From NCBI GenBank assembly GCA_023390055.1, contig JAEWDP010000086.1, positions 1 through 41,224 of the forward strand: 41,224 bases of DNA. The letters are read 5' to 3'. Shown here in pieces: positions 7,097 through 16,307 of this stretch (position 1 is the first letter of the stretch; each line of letters starts with the position of its first letter). This DNA is from Pseudomonadota bacterium. Lineage in GTDB: Bacteria > Pseudomonadota > Alphaproteobacteria > Rhizobiales > Rhizobiaceae. The translations under genes were made by a program, and so were the position numbers. Below the pieces are notes generated by a model that did no database searches, was not told where the DNA came from, and worked only from the letters and a program-made list of their open reading frames with translations.

Positions 7097-8877
7097 CGAA
7101 ACAAAAAGGCGGCACCTATATCGCCGAAGCGCTGGTACGGGAGAAAGTCCCCTATATTTTCGGCATCTGCGGGCACGGCACGGTCGGCCTGATCGACTGC
7201 CTCAATGAGGTCAAGGACGAGGTCCCGATGATTTCGCCGCGCCATGAACAGACCGCAGTCCACATGGCCGACGGCTTCTTTCGCGTCTCCCACAAGGTTG
7301 CCGCGACTTTGACATCCACAGGCCCCGGTTCATGCAACCAGATCATGGGACTTGCCGTTGCCCAGACAGACAGTTCGGCCATCCTTGCCATCACCGCAAA
7401 TGTTCCCACACAACAGTTCAACCGCGCACCGTTTCAGGAACTGAACATGCACGGCCAGGCCGACTTCAATCAGGTCATCAGGCCAGTCGTCAAGCGCTCG
7501 TTCCAGCCATCGCGCGTTGAACAGCTTCCCCTGATGATCCGTCAGGCAACAGCGACGATGACCACGGGAAGACCGGGACCTGTCAATCTCGACATCCCCT
7601 ATAACCTCTTCCAGGAAGAAGCAGACCTCAAGCCCGAAGCGATTGGCTCCGCCTTTGGTCAGCGCCGCCCCGGTGCTTCGCCAGACGACATCAAGACGAG
7701 CGTCGACTGGATCTTGTCGGCGCAGCGGCCTGTCATCTTCGTCGGCCACGGCATGGCTCTTTCGGAAGGCGGCAAGGAACTGACAGCACTTGCCCATCGC
7801 CTCCAGATACCCGTCATCTCATCGCCGAACGGCATGGGAACCATCGATATGGAAGATCCCCTGTCACTGGGCTTCATCGGTCGCAATGGCGCATACCAGG
7901 CCAACCAGGCCGGCCGGCATGCCGACCTGGTCATCGCTGTCGGCGCCCGTTTCGATGACCGCTCTGCATCCAGCTGGCGACCCGGATATTCCTGGAATTT
8001 CCCGCACACCAAACTGGTGCATGTCGATCTCGATCACGCCGAACTGACGCGCAACTACACGCCGGACCTGGCCATTCTCGCCGATGCGCGCACATATCTG
8101 AGCCAGGTCCTTTCAGAACTCGATAGCCGCGATATCGCAGCCGATGGCAAAAGAACCGCAGCCTGGAACGACGAGATCGCCGGCTGGCGCAAGGAATGGG
8201 AGGCTTATACCGCACCCGATTTTGCCCTGCACCAGACGCCAATCCGTCCCGAGCGCATCGTTGCCGACTGCCAAAAGGTACTGCCGCACGACGCGATCCT
8301 CTCCTTTGACGCCGGTATTCACCACAACTGGTTCATGCAGTTCTGGAAGGCCCGTGGACCGCAAAACATGCTGAACTCCTGGGGTTATTCCGGAATGGGC
8401 TTTGGCCCCTCCTCCATCCTTGGTGCCAAACTGGCGGCTCCGGACAGGGTATGTGTGTCGATCTGCGGCGACGGCGGCTTCACCATGGTCCCGCACGTTC
8501 TTTGTACTGCCGTCGAATACGATATTCCGGTGGTCTGGGTGGTCTGGAACAATTTCGCCTGGGGCGCGATCCGCGACCTCCAATACGGCTATTTCGAAGG
8601 ACGCGAATACGGGACGGCCTTCTATCAGGGCGCCAATGCGGCACCTTACAATCCCGATTTCGCAGCCTGGGCGAGAGCTGCCGGTGTCACCGGCTACACG
8701 GTCACCCGTTCGCAGGATTTCGCAGCCACTCTGGAAGAAGCAGTTCGTCTCAATCGGCCCGTCGTGATCGACGTTCACGTGGACGCCGATATCCGGCCAC
8801 CGGCAACCGGATCGTGGGAATTGCCGCCACTTCCTCCCAAGGAACCTGCCTTTGGCAAGCCCTGGCAGCCCGTTTGA
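7093..8877 (+). CDS. ThDP-dependent enzyme, probable ring-opening cyclic diketone hydrolase type (IolD/CDH-like)
   Basis: 594 residues, with the three domains of the acetolactate synthase/pyruvate oxidase family. The catalytic glutamate is E52 in SPRHEQTAVHMADG. The cofactor motif begins at GDGGF (about residue 458) and ends with NN (486-487) in VVWNNFAWG. Where acetolactate synthases have a PGG loop, this protein reads GICGHGTVG, with His at position 28. From memory, myo-inositol pathway IolD has FGHGN and cyclohexane-1,2-dione hydrolase has GHT with His28 here; both hydrolyse a C-C bond in a ring. The start ATG 7093 overlaps the flavoprotein stop. A downstream aldehyde dehydrogenase fits an aldehyde-acid product. 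The exact substrate is unknown. Confidence 0.8.
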   Translation: MTKQKGGTYIAEALVREKVPYIFGICGHGTVGLIDCLNEVKDEVPMISPRHEQTAVHMADGFFRVSHKVAATLTSTGPGSCNQIMGLAVAQTDSSAILAITANVPTQQFNRAPFQELNMHGQADFNQVIRPVVKRSFQPSRVEQLPLMIRQATATMTTGRPGPVNLDIPYNLFQEEADLKPEAIGSAFGQRRPGASPDDIKTSVDWILSAQRPVIFVGHGMALSEGGKELTALAHRLQIPVISSPNGMGTIDMEDPLSLGFIGRNGAYQANQAGRHADLVIAVGARFDDRSASSWRPGYSWNFPHTKLVHVDLDHAELTRNYTPDLAILADARTYLSQVLSELDSRDIAADGKRTAAWNDEIAGWRKEWEAYTAPDFALHQTPIRPERIVADCQKVLPHDAILSFDAGIHHNWFMQFWKARGPQNMLNSWGYSGMGFGPSSILGAKLAAPDRVCVSICGDGGFTMVPHVLCTAVEYDIPVVWVVWNNFAWGAIRDLQYGYFEGREYGTAFYQGANAAPYNPDFAAWARAAGVTGYTVTRSQDFAATLEEAVRLNRPVVIDVHVDADIRPPATGSWELPPLPPKEPAFGKPWQPV

Positions 8878-8903
8878 TGCCATCAGATCTAGGAAAACAA
8901 GGC

Positions 8904-9269
8904 ATGACAGAACAAAAAAGCACTATCCGCAATATCGCTGAAGAGCCATGGCAGCAATTTCCGGCCCACTTTGGTGGCGCCTTGTCAAAGGCACTGGTCG
9001 CGCCTGCAACAACGGGTTCGAAACTGCTGGATTACCGCATTTCGACCTACGCGCCCATGGCCTATGTCGAACGCCACGTCCACAAGGTTCAAGAGCAGGT
9101 CTACCACATTCTGGATGGCGAAGGCCTGATGGAGATCGATGGTGAAAAACAGGTTGTTCGCAAGAACGACGTGATCTTCATCGCGCCCGGCAGCTGGCAC
9201 TCCATCGCCAATACGGGGCTTGGACAACTCACCTTCATCGTCGTTACGACACCCGTCACTGACGCGTGA
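8904..9269 (+). CDS. Small cupin-domain protein
   Basis: 121 residues, one cupin barrel. Motif 1 is VERHVHKVQEQVYHILDGEG, with two His and one Glu at the metal-binding positions, and motif 2 is FIAPGSWHSIANTG with the third His. Such small cupins can be isomerases, decarboxylases, dioxygenases or dienelactone-like metal enzymes, so no reaction is assigned. It lies 26 bp after the ThDP enzyme, with AGGA upstream, and precedes the aldehyde dehydrogenase, so it belongs to the operon. The start MTEQKSTIRN is the first one not overlapping the preceding gene. Confidence 0.82.
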   Translation: MTEQKSTIRNIAEEPWQQFPAHFGGALSKALVAPATTGSKLLDYRISTYAPMAYVERHVHKVQEQVYHILDGEGLMEIDGEKQVVRKNDVIFIAPGSWHSIANTGLGQLTFIVVTTPVTDA

Positions 9270-9347
9270 CCCCACCATCCCTCAAGCCCGCTCCAGGTGT
9301 GGATGATTTTGGCAGCGGGACTTCGATTATCCGGGAAAGGACGTTGG

Positions 9348-10805
9348 ATGAGATATCCGTTTGATCTCTCCGCTGAGGCGGCGAAACTTCCACAGGTAGC
9401 CATGCTGCTGAACGGCAACTGGTGCGTGGGAGACGGTAAGGCACAGGCCGTCTTCGACAAGTTTCGCCTAAAGCCCTTTGCGGAGCTTCCTGCCAGCAGC
9501 CCTCAACAGATCGGGTCCATGATCGAGGTGGCACAGTCCGCCTTCGAGAAAGATAATTTGTCACCCCATGAGCGCGGACAGATCCTCGATCGCGTGGCCG
9601 CACTTCTTGAGGCCAGACGTGGTGACCTCCTGGAGATCATACGGTGCGAGACCGGCTTTACGAACGCCGACTGCCACGCCGAAATCAGCCGTACCTCAGA
9701 AACCCTGCGCCTGTCGGCGGAAGAAGCACGTCGCCTTTCCGGTGAGATCGTGCCGGCGGCAGGTGCCGCCGGCCAGGCCAACCGCATCGCCTTCACGTTG
9801 CGGGTGCCGTTGGGTGTCCTTCTTGCGGTGACGCCGTTCAACGCACCTCTCAACACGGTAACCCACAAGATTGCCCCGGCACTTGGGTCTGGCAATGTGG
9901 TCATCTTGAAACCCGCAAGCCAGACGCCACGGACCGCGTGTTTCCTGGCGACCCTGTTTCTCGAAGCCGGCCTGCCACCGGGATACCTGCAGGTCTTTCA
10001 TGGCGGCGGTGAAGCCGTGCGCCTTGCAATGGAAGACGATCGTGTTCGCTACATCGCCTTTACCGGTTCGACCGAAGTTGGCCGCATCATCCAATCCCAG
10101 GCTCGCCTCAGGCGCACCCAGATGGAACTTGGCTCGATCGCCTTCACCATATTGAGCGAAGACGCCGATCTTGATGATGCGCTGACCAAGGTCGTAAGCG
10201 CCGGATACAGAAAGGCGGGGCAGGTCTGCACCTCGGTCCAGATTCTCCTCGTGCACGAGGCCATTGCCGACAAGGTCGAGGCGAAAATGACCCCGATGGT
10301 ACGTGCCCTCATTCACGGCGATCCGGCAAAACCGGATTGCAATACCGGGCCGCTGATTTCACTGCGGGATGCCGAACGTGTCGAGGCATGGATTGCTGAC
10401 GCCTGTGACCATGGGGCAAGGCTTTTGGCAGGTGGAAAGCGTGACGGCGCCGTGATCACCCCTACCCTTTTGAGCAATGTCTCGGCCAGCATGAATGTCG
10501 GCTGCAAGGAGATTTTCGGGCCTGTTGTCTGCATCGAACGCTTCACAACGATTTCCGCAGCCATTGCCCGTGTCAACGCCACGCCCTATGGCCTTGCAAG
10601 CGGCATTTTCACCAACAGCCTCGATCAGGCCTTCAAGGCCCTGCGTGAACTGCGCGTTGGCGGTGTCCACGTCAATCAGACATCTTCGGCGCGTCTCGAC
10701 ATGATGCCCTATGGCGGTTCCAAAGACAGTGGCTTCGGCCGCGAAGGCCCAAGATATGCGATGCAGGAAATGACCGAAGAGCGCATCATCAGTTTTGCGG
10801 TCTGA
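9348..10805 (+). CDS. NAD(P)+-dependent aldehyde dehydrogenase
   Basis: 485 residues, normal for the ALDH superfamily. Visible marks: the catalytic Asn region VTPFNAPLN, ILKPASQTPRTA for cofactor binding, FTGSTEVGR, the general-base Glu in MELGS, the nucleophile Cys in KAGQVCTSVQ, and KEIFGPVV near the end. The start ATG 9348 has GGGAAAGG about 8 bases upstream; the longer frame gives an odd leader. By position it would oxidise an aldehyde released by the ThDP enzyme to an acid, as happens to 6-oxohexanoate in cyclohexane-1,2-dione breakdown (known pathway; application here is inference). Confidence 0.9.
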   Translation: MRYPFDLSAEAAKLPQVAMLLNGNWCVGDGKAQAVFDKFRLKPFAELPASSPQQIGSMIEVAQSAFEKDNLSPHERGQILDRVAALLEARRGDLLEIIRCETGFTNADCHAEISRTSETLRLSAEEARRLSGEIVPAAGAAGQANRIAFTLRVPLGVLLAVTPFNAPLNTVTHKIAPALGSGNVVILKPASQTPRTACFLATLFLEAGLPPGYLQVFHGGGEAVRLAMEDDRVRYIAFTGSTEVGRIIQSQARLRRTQMELGSIAFTILSEDADLDDALTKVVSAGYRKAGQVCTSVQILLVHEAIADKVEAKMTPMVRALIHGDPAKPDCNTGPLISLRDAERVEAWIADACDHGARLLAGGKRDGAVITPTLLSNVSASMNVGCKEIFGPVVCIERFTTISAAIARVNATPYGLASGIFTNSLDQAFKALRELRVGGVHVNQTSSARLDMMPYGGSKDSGFGREGPRYAMQEMTEERIISFAV

Positions 10806-10827
10806 ATGCGCAAGGAGGAGGGTACGG

Positions 10828-11673
10828 GTGGAAACGACGTTGTCGACGGCGCGCAAGCCAACCATCAACAGCTACGGCTTTGTCTGGAGCCATCGCGCGG
10901 ATGACGCCGTTGCCCTGCTGTAAGAGGAGGGCTACCGCGAATTCGAGCTGATGCTTCAGCCACCGCACCTGTCGCTCGATCCACGAGCCCCTGAGGGACG
11001 GGCGATACGTACCATGGTCGATGACAACGCCGTAAAGCTCCACGCGCTGAACATGCCGAGCCTCGACACCAATCTTGCCTCCACCTTTGTGGAGATGCGC
11101 GATTATTCGATCGACATGTTTCGTCGCCAGATCCGGCTGGCATCAGCTCTTGGTGCCGAAAAACTCGTTGTGGCGCCTGGCCGCGTGAACCCACTCTTTC
11201 CAGCCCCTGCGCAGCATTTGAGAGAATGGCTGGTCACCGCCTTTGATGAGCTGGTTCCGCTGGCGCGCGAGGAGGGTGTCGTTCTGGCGGTCGAGAACCT
11301 GCCGATCGCGGCTTTGCCGCGCGCGACGGATCTTGTCGATTTCCTGCAATGCATGGACCGGCCGGAAAATCTTGCCATCTGCTACGACGTGGCCAATGCC
11401 CATTATGTTGCTGAAGACCCTCTCGAAGGCATCCAGAGCCTGAAGGACGATCTCGCAATCATTCATTTTTCAGACACCAGGCGCGATCAATGGCGCCATG
11501 ACATCATTGGCGAGGGGGAGATCGGATTTCAGCCCATCTGTGACCTGCTTGACGAGATCGGCTGGAAGGGTCCGCTGGTGATCGAGATCATCGCCAGGGG
11601 TGAGGACCCGATGAAAGCCATTGTCAAAAGCCATCGGGCATTGCGAAGCGAACGCCACAGTTTCGGTATCTGA
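10828..11673 (+). pseudogene. Sugar phosphate isomerase/epimerase-like TIM barrel (AP-endonuclease-2 family), interrupted by an in-frame TAA at codon 32
   Basis: A GTG at 10828 has a perfect AAGGAGGAG site and opens a frame beginning VETTLSTARKPTINSYGFVW, a normal first strand of this fold. It meets TAA at 10921-10923, then continues in the same frame with EEGYREFELMLQPPHLS to the stop at 11673. Without the TAA the product would have 281 residues. Metal-site regions downstream are intact: LAVENLP, ICYDVANAHY, IIHFSDT and LVIEII. Restart at ATG 10951 would give 240 residues lacking the first strand and helix. One base change (to AAA, GAA or CAA) restores the gene. Either a recent nonsense mutation or a sequence error; it is last in the operon. 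Confidence 0.78.
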
Positions 11674-11739
11674 CGGCTGAAATTGCCTTGGTTCGCGCCC
11701 GTTTCAAATGAAAACTGAATACACGGGGCACAACAACGT

Positions 11740-12696
11740 TCAGGCCGCCCGCTCCGGCCCCGTCCACGTGACGCCGTGCCACCGTCTGGAGGTCACTTCC
11801 TTGCTGACGATATTGAGCAGTTCTTCATGGACGACGCCGACAGCCGGCGCGACCGTTTGGCGCGGCGGCGCGTAGAGGTAATTCAATCGTGTCATCGACA
11901 TGCCACGAAATGGCAGACAGCGCCATTGCGAGGCCTGTGCCGGGCCGTGGACATTGACGGCGGCCATCGGTTTCACCGTTGCTCCCATCCCGCGTTGCAG
12001 ACATTGCATCAGGATTGATAGGCTGTCGATTTCCGCAACCGGATTACAGGTCAGGTTAAGCCGTTCGAACTCGAGATCGACCCTGCGGCGCAATCCGTGC
12101 TGAGGGCTCGGCAAAATGAGCGGAACTTCAAGCAGATCACGTACTGTCACGGATGTGATTTCGTCCGGCAAAAGCTTGCGCTCACGCGGATAGACGAGAA
12201 AGAGCTCCTCACGAAGGAATTCGGTCTCCTCCCAGTTGGGAACGGCGGAAGGCGTAAAAAGTACAGCGAGATCGAGATCGCCTGAGACTGCAAGGTTGCG
12301 CAGGTTGCCGCTCAAGCCTTCGATCAGGTTGACGATGATCCCGGGGAAGCGGAAATTGAGATGCTCCACGAGATTGACGCCAATCTGGGCGGATGTGGTC
12401 GGCGGCAGTCCAAGCGTCACACGTCCGGAAATCTGCGTTTCGGCTTCACGCGTCATCGTCAATGCCTGCTCGATCTGGCGGAGGATGAACTTCGCCTGGC
12501 GATGCAGGGTGATGCCTTTTGCGGTCGGTGTCACACCGCGGCTGGAGCGCACGAATAATGGTGCACCGACTTCATATTCCAGCCGCGATATCTGCTGGCT
12601 CAACGCAGGCTGTGCGATGTTCAGTTCCCGAGATGCCTGGGAAAATCCGCCGCAGTCGACAATCGCGACGAAGTATCTGAGTTGCTTTACGTCCAT
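11740..12696 (-). CDS. LysR-family transcriptional regulator
   Basis: 318 residues. The N-terminal winged helix-turn-helix is clear (FVAIVDCGGFSQASRELNIAQPALSQQISRLEYEVGAPLF, in part, about residues 9-50, followed by SSRGVTPTAKG). The effector domain starts near residue 91 (GRVTLGLPP). It is similar in style to Nac/GltC-like members with TPSAVPNWEETEFLREELFLV in part. It lies on the same strand downstream of the Liv-type ABC genes and convergent to the catabolic operon, so it may control either or both. A candidate box lies about 100 bp upstream. The effector is unknown. Confidence 0.9.
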   Translation of the reverse strand: MDVKQLRYFVAIVDCGGFSQASRELNIAQPALSQQISRLEYEVGAPLFVRSSRGVTPTAKGITLHRQAKFILRQIEQALTMTREAETQISGRVTLGLPPTTSAQIGVNLVEHLNFRFPGIIVNLIEGLSGNLRNLAVSGDLDLAVLFTPSAVPNWEETEFLREELFLVYPRERKLLPDEITSVTVRDLLEVPLILPSPQHGLRRRVDLEFERLNLTCNPVAEIDSLSILMQCLQRGMGATVKPMAAVNVHGPAQASQWRCLPFRGMSMTRLNYLYAPPRQTVAPAVGVVHEELLNIVSKEVTSRRWHGVTWTGPERAA

Positions 12697-12792
12697 CTTC
12701 CTCGATCAGCTCCGCCGACTGGATCCACGACAGGACGCATCAGATTGTATCGAAAGCGGTCAGCAGGCATTCCGAAGCAACAAGACTGCGCC

Positions 12793-12812
12793 ATATGCAA
12801 AGGGCAACATAT
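12793..12812. promoter_or_regulatory. Candidate LysR box upstream of the LysR gene
   Basis: ATATG (12793-12797) and CATAT (12808-12812) form an inverted repeat with a 10-bp spacer, 97 to 116 bp before the LysR start, in the 132-bp gap between it and the ABC fusion gene. This fits the loose T-N11-A shape of LysR autoregulatory sites, but short AT-rich repeats arise by chance. Confidence 0.3.
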
Positions 12813-12828
12813 CATTGCACGGTGATCC

Positions 12829-15363
12829 TCAAAGCCAAAGTATCTGCTTTCGATAATCCATGTCGGTCAGGAGCGGTTCTGCCGGCCCCGTATGGAAGAC
12901 CTGCCCATTTTCCAGGGCAAACACGCGGTCGGCGAGCGCCAGCACCAGATCGAGATTGTGTTCGACGATGATGATCGCCACTTCCTGCCTCAACCGGTCG
13001 AAAACCCGAAACAGATCTTCCACGACCGCGGGGGCCAGCCCCTCGAACGGCTCGTCGAGCAACAGCAGGTTGACATTGCCGGATAGCGCCCGCGCCACTG
13101 CAAGCATCTGTTGCTCACCGCCTGAAAGATAGTCCGCGTGACTGTTCATGCGTTCCTTCAGGCGGGGAAAGTGATCGAAGATCTTGTCTTCGTCCCAGAC
13201 CGTGCCGGTCGATCCGTCGGTTTTTCGTGCCAGACGGCCAAGGGCGAGATTGTCTCGAACCGTCATGCCCGCAAAGACGCCCCGACCCTGGGGGACATAG
13301 CCCACCCCTGCCCTTGCCATTTCCCAGGGTGAAAGTCCGGTGACATCATCTCCACGCAGGAGCAACGTGCCCTCGGCAGGCTTGACGATACCGGCAATTG
13401 CCTTGAGGAAGGTCGACTTTCCAGCACCGTTGCGCCCGAGGAGAGCCACGATTTCCCCCTTGCGTACGTCGAGTGCCGCACCATTGAGAATGTGGCTCTT
13501 GCCGTAGAATGTGTGCAGTCCGTCCACCTGCAGGACCGTTTCGCCAGCCTGCGTCGCTGCATCGCTGCGACCAACGACGGTAGGCGTTCCCGTTCCCGTG
13601 TAGATTTCCTGGACCTGACGATCGGTGCGGACAATCTCCGGCGTGCCGTTGATCAGCACCTTGCCTTCGTTCATCACCGTCACTTCCTGGCAAAATGACA
13701 GGACACGGTCGATATCATGCTCGACAATGAGGACCGGCACATAGCGGGCCATCGTCACGATCAGGCGAGCGACGCGCTCACGTTCGGCAGCCGCAAGGCC
13801 TGCAAGCGGCTCGTCAAGCAGGATGACCTTTGGTTTCGACGCCAGCGCAATGCCGAGATCGACCAGCCGCTGGCCGCCATAGGAAAGATCGCCTCCTCTG
13901 ACATCTTCTATACCTTCAAGTCCGAGGAAACGGATCAGTTCCTGCGTATCATGATTGACATTCGACAATGTGTCGGCGTCGCGCCAGATCGCGTAGCAGG
14001 CCTTGTCCTTGGCCTGGCTGGACAAGCGCAGGTTCTCCTTGATGGACAGACCGTTGAACAGGGACGTGATCTGGAACGAACGTGCCATGCCGGCATGGCA
14101 GACCGCTTGCGGGGAAAGGCCATGCACATCTTGTCCAAGCAGCTCGACCGTGCCCGAGGTCGGTTTGTAAAGCCCGGAGATCAGGTTGAACAGGCTGGTC
14201 TTGCCGGCACCGTTCGGCCCGATAAGCACGTGGATTTCGCCTGCCTTTACCGAAAGCGAGGCATTTTGAACGGCCTTGATGCCACCGAAATTGATCGAGA
14301 CCTGGTCAACGACGAGGACTTCTCCGCTCGCAGCCTGCGGCCGCAGCGTTTCCGGCAGTTCAAGTCCCTCATAGATCTTGCGCCGGCTCATTGCGGCAGT
14401 CTCTTCGGGAAGCGGTCTGAACTTGCGCCAGATCTTGTCGCCCAGTCCGACAAGACCGCCAGGCAGGTACATCACGAATGCGACAAAGGTAACGCCGAAC
14501 CAGAACATCCAGTTCGCGCTGCCGATGGAAAACCACTCCCTGAAGAGGATGAAGAAGACGACACCCGCAGCCGGTCCAAGCAGATGCGCATGCATGCCGC
14601 CGATCACCACCATCGCCATGAGCTCGCCGGACATCTCCACAGACGTGCTTTCGGCGGTAACGATGTAATGAAGAAAGCCCGACAATGCCCCGCCAAGACC
14701 GGTAAACACCGCCGAAAGGACATATGCGATGAGCTTGTAACGCTGGACATTGTAGCCCTGGAACTCCGCTCGCAGGGTATTTTCCCGGATGGCAAGAAGC
14801 ACGGACCCGAATGGTGAGCGCGTGATACGCACCATTGCGTAAAGGCTGGCAAAACCGATCAGGGCGACAACGATATAATAGGCGAGGTTGTCTCCAAGGT
14901 TGATCGGCCCGATCGTGCCACGCGTGAAGCCGCCAAGACCATCTTCGCCGCCGGTCAGTGCCGTCCAGCGGTAGGCAATGGTGAACGTCAAGGCGGTAAA
15001 GGCAAGCGTCAGGAGCGCGAAATAGACGCCGCTGCGGCGAAGGATGAGCCAACCGACAATGGCCGCAAATGCTGCAACGAAAAGCATCGACCCGATGACC
15101 GGCAAGATGAAGTGATCCGGCAGAAAAGTCTTCTGGATAAGCGCTGCGGCGTACCCGCCAATGCCGAACCAGGCCGCATGACCGAAACTGACAAGACCGG
15201 TATGCCCCATCAGGAGGTTGAGACCGAGCGTTGCGATACAAAGGGCGACGATCATGGTGGCCGTCGTCAGCGTCAATCCGACCATCGGCAGCACTATCGG
15301 CAATAAGATCAGGACGGCCGCGCCAATGACGAGGGTTTTCAATTTCGGGTTCATCAGGGTCAT
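12829..15363 (-). CDS. Branched-chain amino acid-type ABC transporter, LivM-LivG-LivF triple fusion
   Basis: One 844-residue chain. Residues about 1-325 are a LivM permease with many membrane segments (GLNLLMGHTGLVSFGHAAWFG is the family signature, in part). Residues about 345-590 are a LivG ATPase: Walker A GPNGAGKTS with Lys near 388, signature LSYGGQ, LLDEPLAG and switch EHDI. Residues about 610-844 are a LivF ATPase: GRNGAGKST with Lys near 649, signature LSGGEQQ, LLLDEPFEG and EHNL. The start overlaps the livH stop (TGATG). Both ATPase sites look intact, so the two nucleotide-binding domains sit on the same chain as one permease. The likely substrate is an amino acid or an aromatic/alicyclic acid. 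Confidence 0.92.
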   Translation of the reverse strand: MTLMNPKLKTLVIGAAVLILLPIVLPMVGLTLTTATMIVALCIATLGLNLLMGHTGLVSFGHAAWFGIGGYAAALIQKTFLPDHFILPVIGSMLFVAAFAAIVGWLILRRSGVYFALLTLAFTALTFTIAYRWTALTGGEDGLGGFTRGTIGPINLGDNLAYYIVVALIGFASLYAMVRITRSPFGSVLLAIRENTLRAEFQGYNVQRYKLIAYVLSAVFTGLGGALSGFLHYIVTAESTSVEMSGELMAMVVIGGMHAHLLGPAAGVVFFILFREWFSIGSANWMFWFGVTFVAFVMYLPGGLVGLGDKIWRKFRPLPEETAAMSRRKIYEGLELPETLRPQAASGEVLVVDQVSINFGGIKAVQNASLSVKAGEIHVLIGPNGAGKTSLFNLISGLYKPTSGTVELLGQDVHGLSPQAVCHAGMARSFQITSLFNGLSIKENLRLSSQAKDKACYAIWRDADTLSNVNHDTQELIRFLGLEGIEDVRGGDLSYGGQRLVDLGIALASKPKVILLDEPLAGLAAAERERVARLIVTMARYVPVLIVEHDIDRVLSFCQEVTVMNEGKVLINGTPEIVRTDRQVQEIYTGTGTPTVVGRSDAATQAGETVLQVDGLHTFYGKSHILNGAALDVRKGEIVALLGRNGAGKSTFLKAIAGIVKPAEGTLLLRGDDVTGLSPWEMARAGVGYVPQGRGVFAGMTVRDNLALGRLARKTDGSTGTVWDEDKIFDHFPRLKERMNSHADYLSGGEQQMLAVARALSGNVNLLLLDEPFEGLAPAVVEDLFRVFDRLRQEVAIIIVEHNLDLVLALADRVFALENGQVFHTGPAEPLLTDMDYRKQILWL

Positions 15364-16241
15364 CAGCTTTCGAATTTCGCCATGCGCTCGCCAAGAAGCC
15401 CGCGCGGACGCAAGAACAGAACCAGGAACATCAGGATATACATCGATGCTTCAGCGGCTGCGGGCAGGTATTGGACGGTAACCGATCGGACAACACCGAC
15501 GAGGATTGCGGCAAGCACAACGCCCCAGAACGATCCAAGTCCGCCAATGATGACGACGATGAAGGCAATGGTCAGGATTTCCGCTCCCATCGCCGGATGA
15601 ACCGTCGTGATGGGGGCAAAAAGCGCTCCGCCGATCGCAGCAAGCCCGACGCCGATCATCACCACTGTGACCATGTATGGCTGCAGGCGAATACCGAGTG
15701 CCCCCACCATGTCGGGGTTCTGGATCCCCGCTCGAATGACACGCCCGAACGATGTCCGGTTCAACAGGAGCCAGATGCCGGCCAAAATGGCAATCACGAT
15801 GCCGAGCATGACCAGCCGGTACTTGGAAAACAGAAGCGGTCCAATGACAAGCCCGCCCTTGAGCGCGCCGGGCAAGGTCTGGGACAGGGGTGACGCACCC
15901 CAGATCATGCGGATTGCCTGCTCTGCGACCATCGCCAGTCCGAACGTCACCAAAAGGCTGAGGATCGGATCCTCGCGGTAGAAACGACGCAGGATGAAGC
16001 GTTCAAAAACAATACCGAGACAGCCGACAAGCAGGGGCGAGACCACCACTGCCGGTGCAAAGCCGACGATCGGCGTCAGCGTTACTGCCAGATAGGCACC
16101 AATCGCATAAAACCCGCCATGGGCGAGGTTGACGATGCCACCGACCGAAAAGATCAAAGAGAGCCCGAGAGCAATCAGCAGGTAGTAACCGGCAAGGACA
16201 AGCCCGTTAACGATCTGTTCGAAAAGAAAGAAAAGTTCCAT
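15363..16241 (-). CDS. livH: Branched-chain amino acid-type ABC transporter permease LivH
   Basis: 292-residue membrane protein. The start ATG 16241 is preferred to an upstream TTG because GAGGAG lies just before it. The sequence MELFFLFEQIVNGLVLAGYYL leads into GLSLIFSVGGIVNLAHGGFYAIGAY in part, the LivH hallmark. The later helix pair and the AIGGALFAPI and IVVIIGGLGSFWGVVLAA segments match the family. It overlaps the fused LivM-G-F gene by one base, so the two membrane halves should be made together. The binding-protein gene lies 66 bp upstream. Confidence 0.92.
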   Translation of the reverse strand: MELFFLFEQIVNGLVLAGYYLLIALGLSLIFSVGGIVNLAHGGFYAIGAYLAVTLTPIVGFAPAVVVSPLLVGCLGIVFERFILRRFYREDPILSLLVTFGLAMVAEQAIRMIWGASPLSQTLPGALKGGLVIGPLLFSKYRLVMLGIVIAILAGIWLLLNRTSFGRVIRAGIQNPDMVGALGIRLQPYMVTVVMIGVGLAAIGGALFAPITTVHPAMGAEILTIAFIVVIIGGLGSFWGVVLAAILVGVVRSVTVQYLPAAAEASMYILMFLVLFLRPRGLLGERMAKFES

Positions 16242-16307
16242 GTGCTCCTCTGACAATGGTCCTCGCAGGAGTGACCCCTGCGAGGGTGGGTCAGTCGCGG
16301 ATCCAGC

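Noticed and set aside
8113..8883. 256-residue minus-strand frame opposite the ThDP enzyme
   Set aside because: Shadow of the third-position GC bias in a real gene.
13717..14817. 366-residue plus-strand open frame opposite the ABC fusion gene
   Set aside because: Lies wholly antisense to the LivG and LivM parts of a clearly real gene; composition (His/Arg/Asp rich) is that of a shadow frame.
14369..15394. 341-residue minus-strand frame overlapping livM
   Set aside because: Alternate frame of the permease part; arginine/serine rich and without membrane segments.
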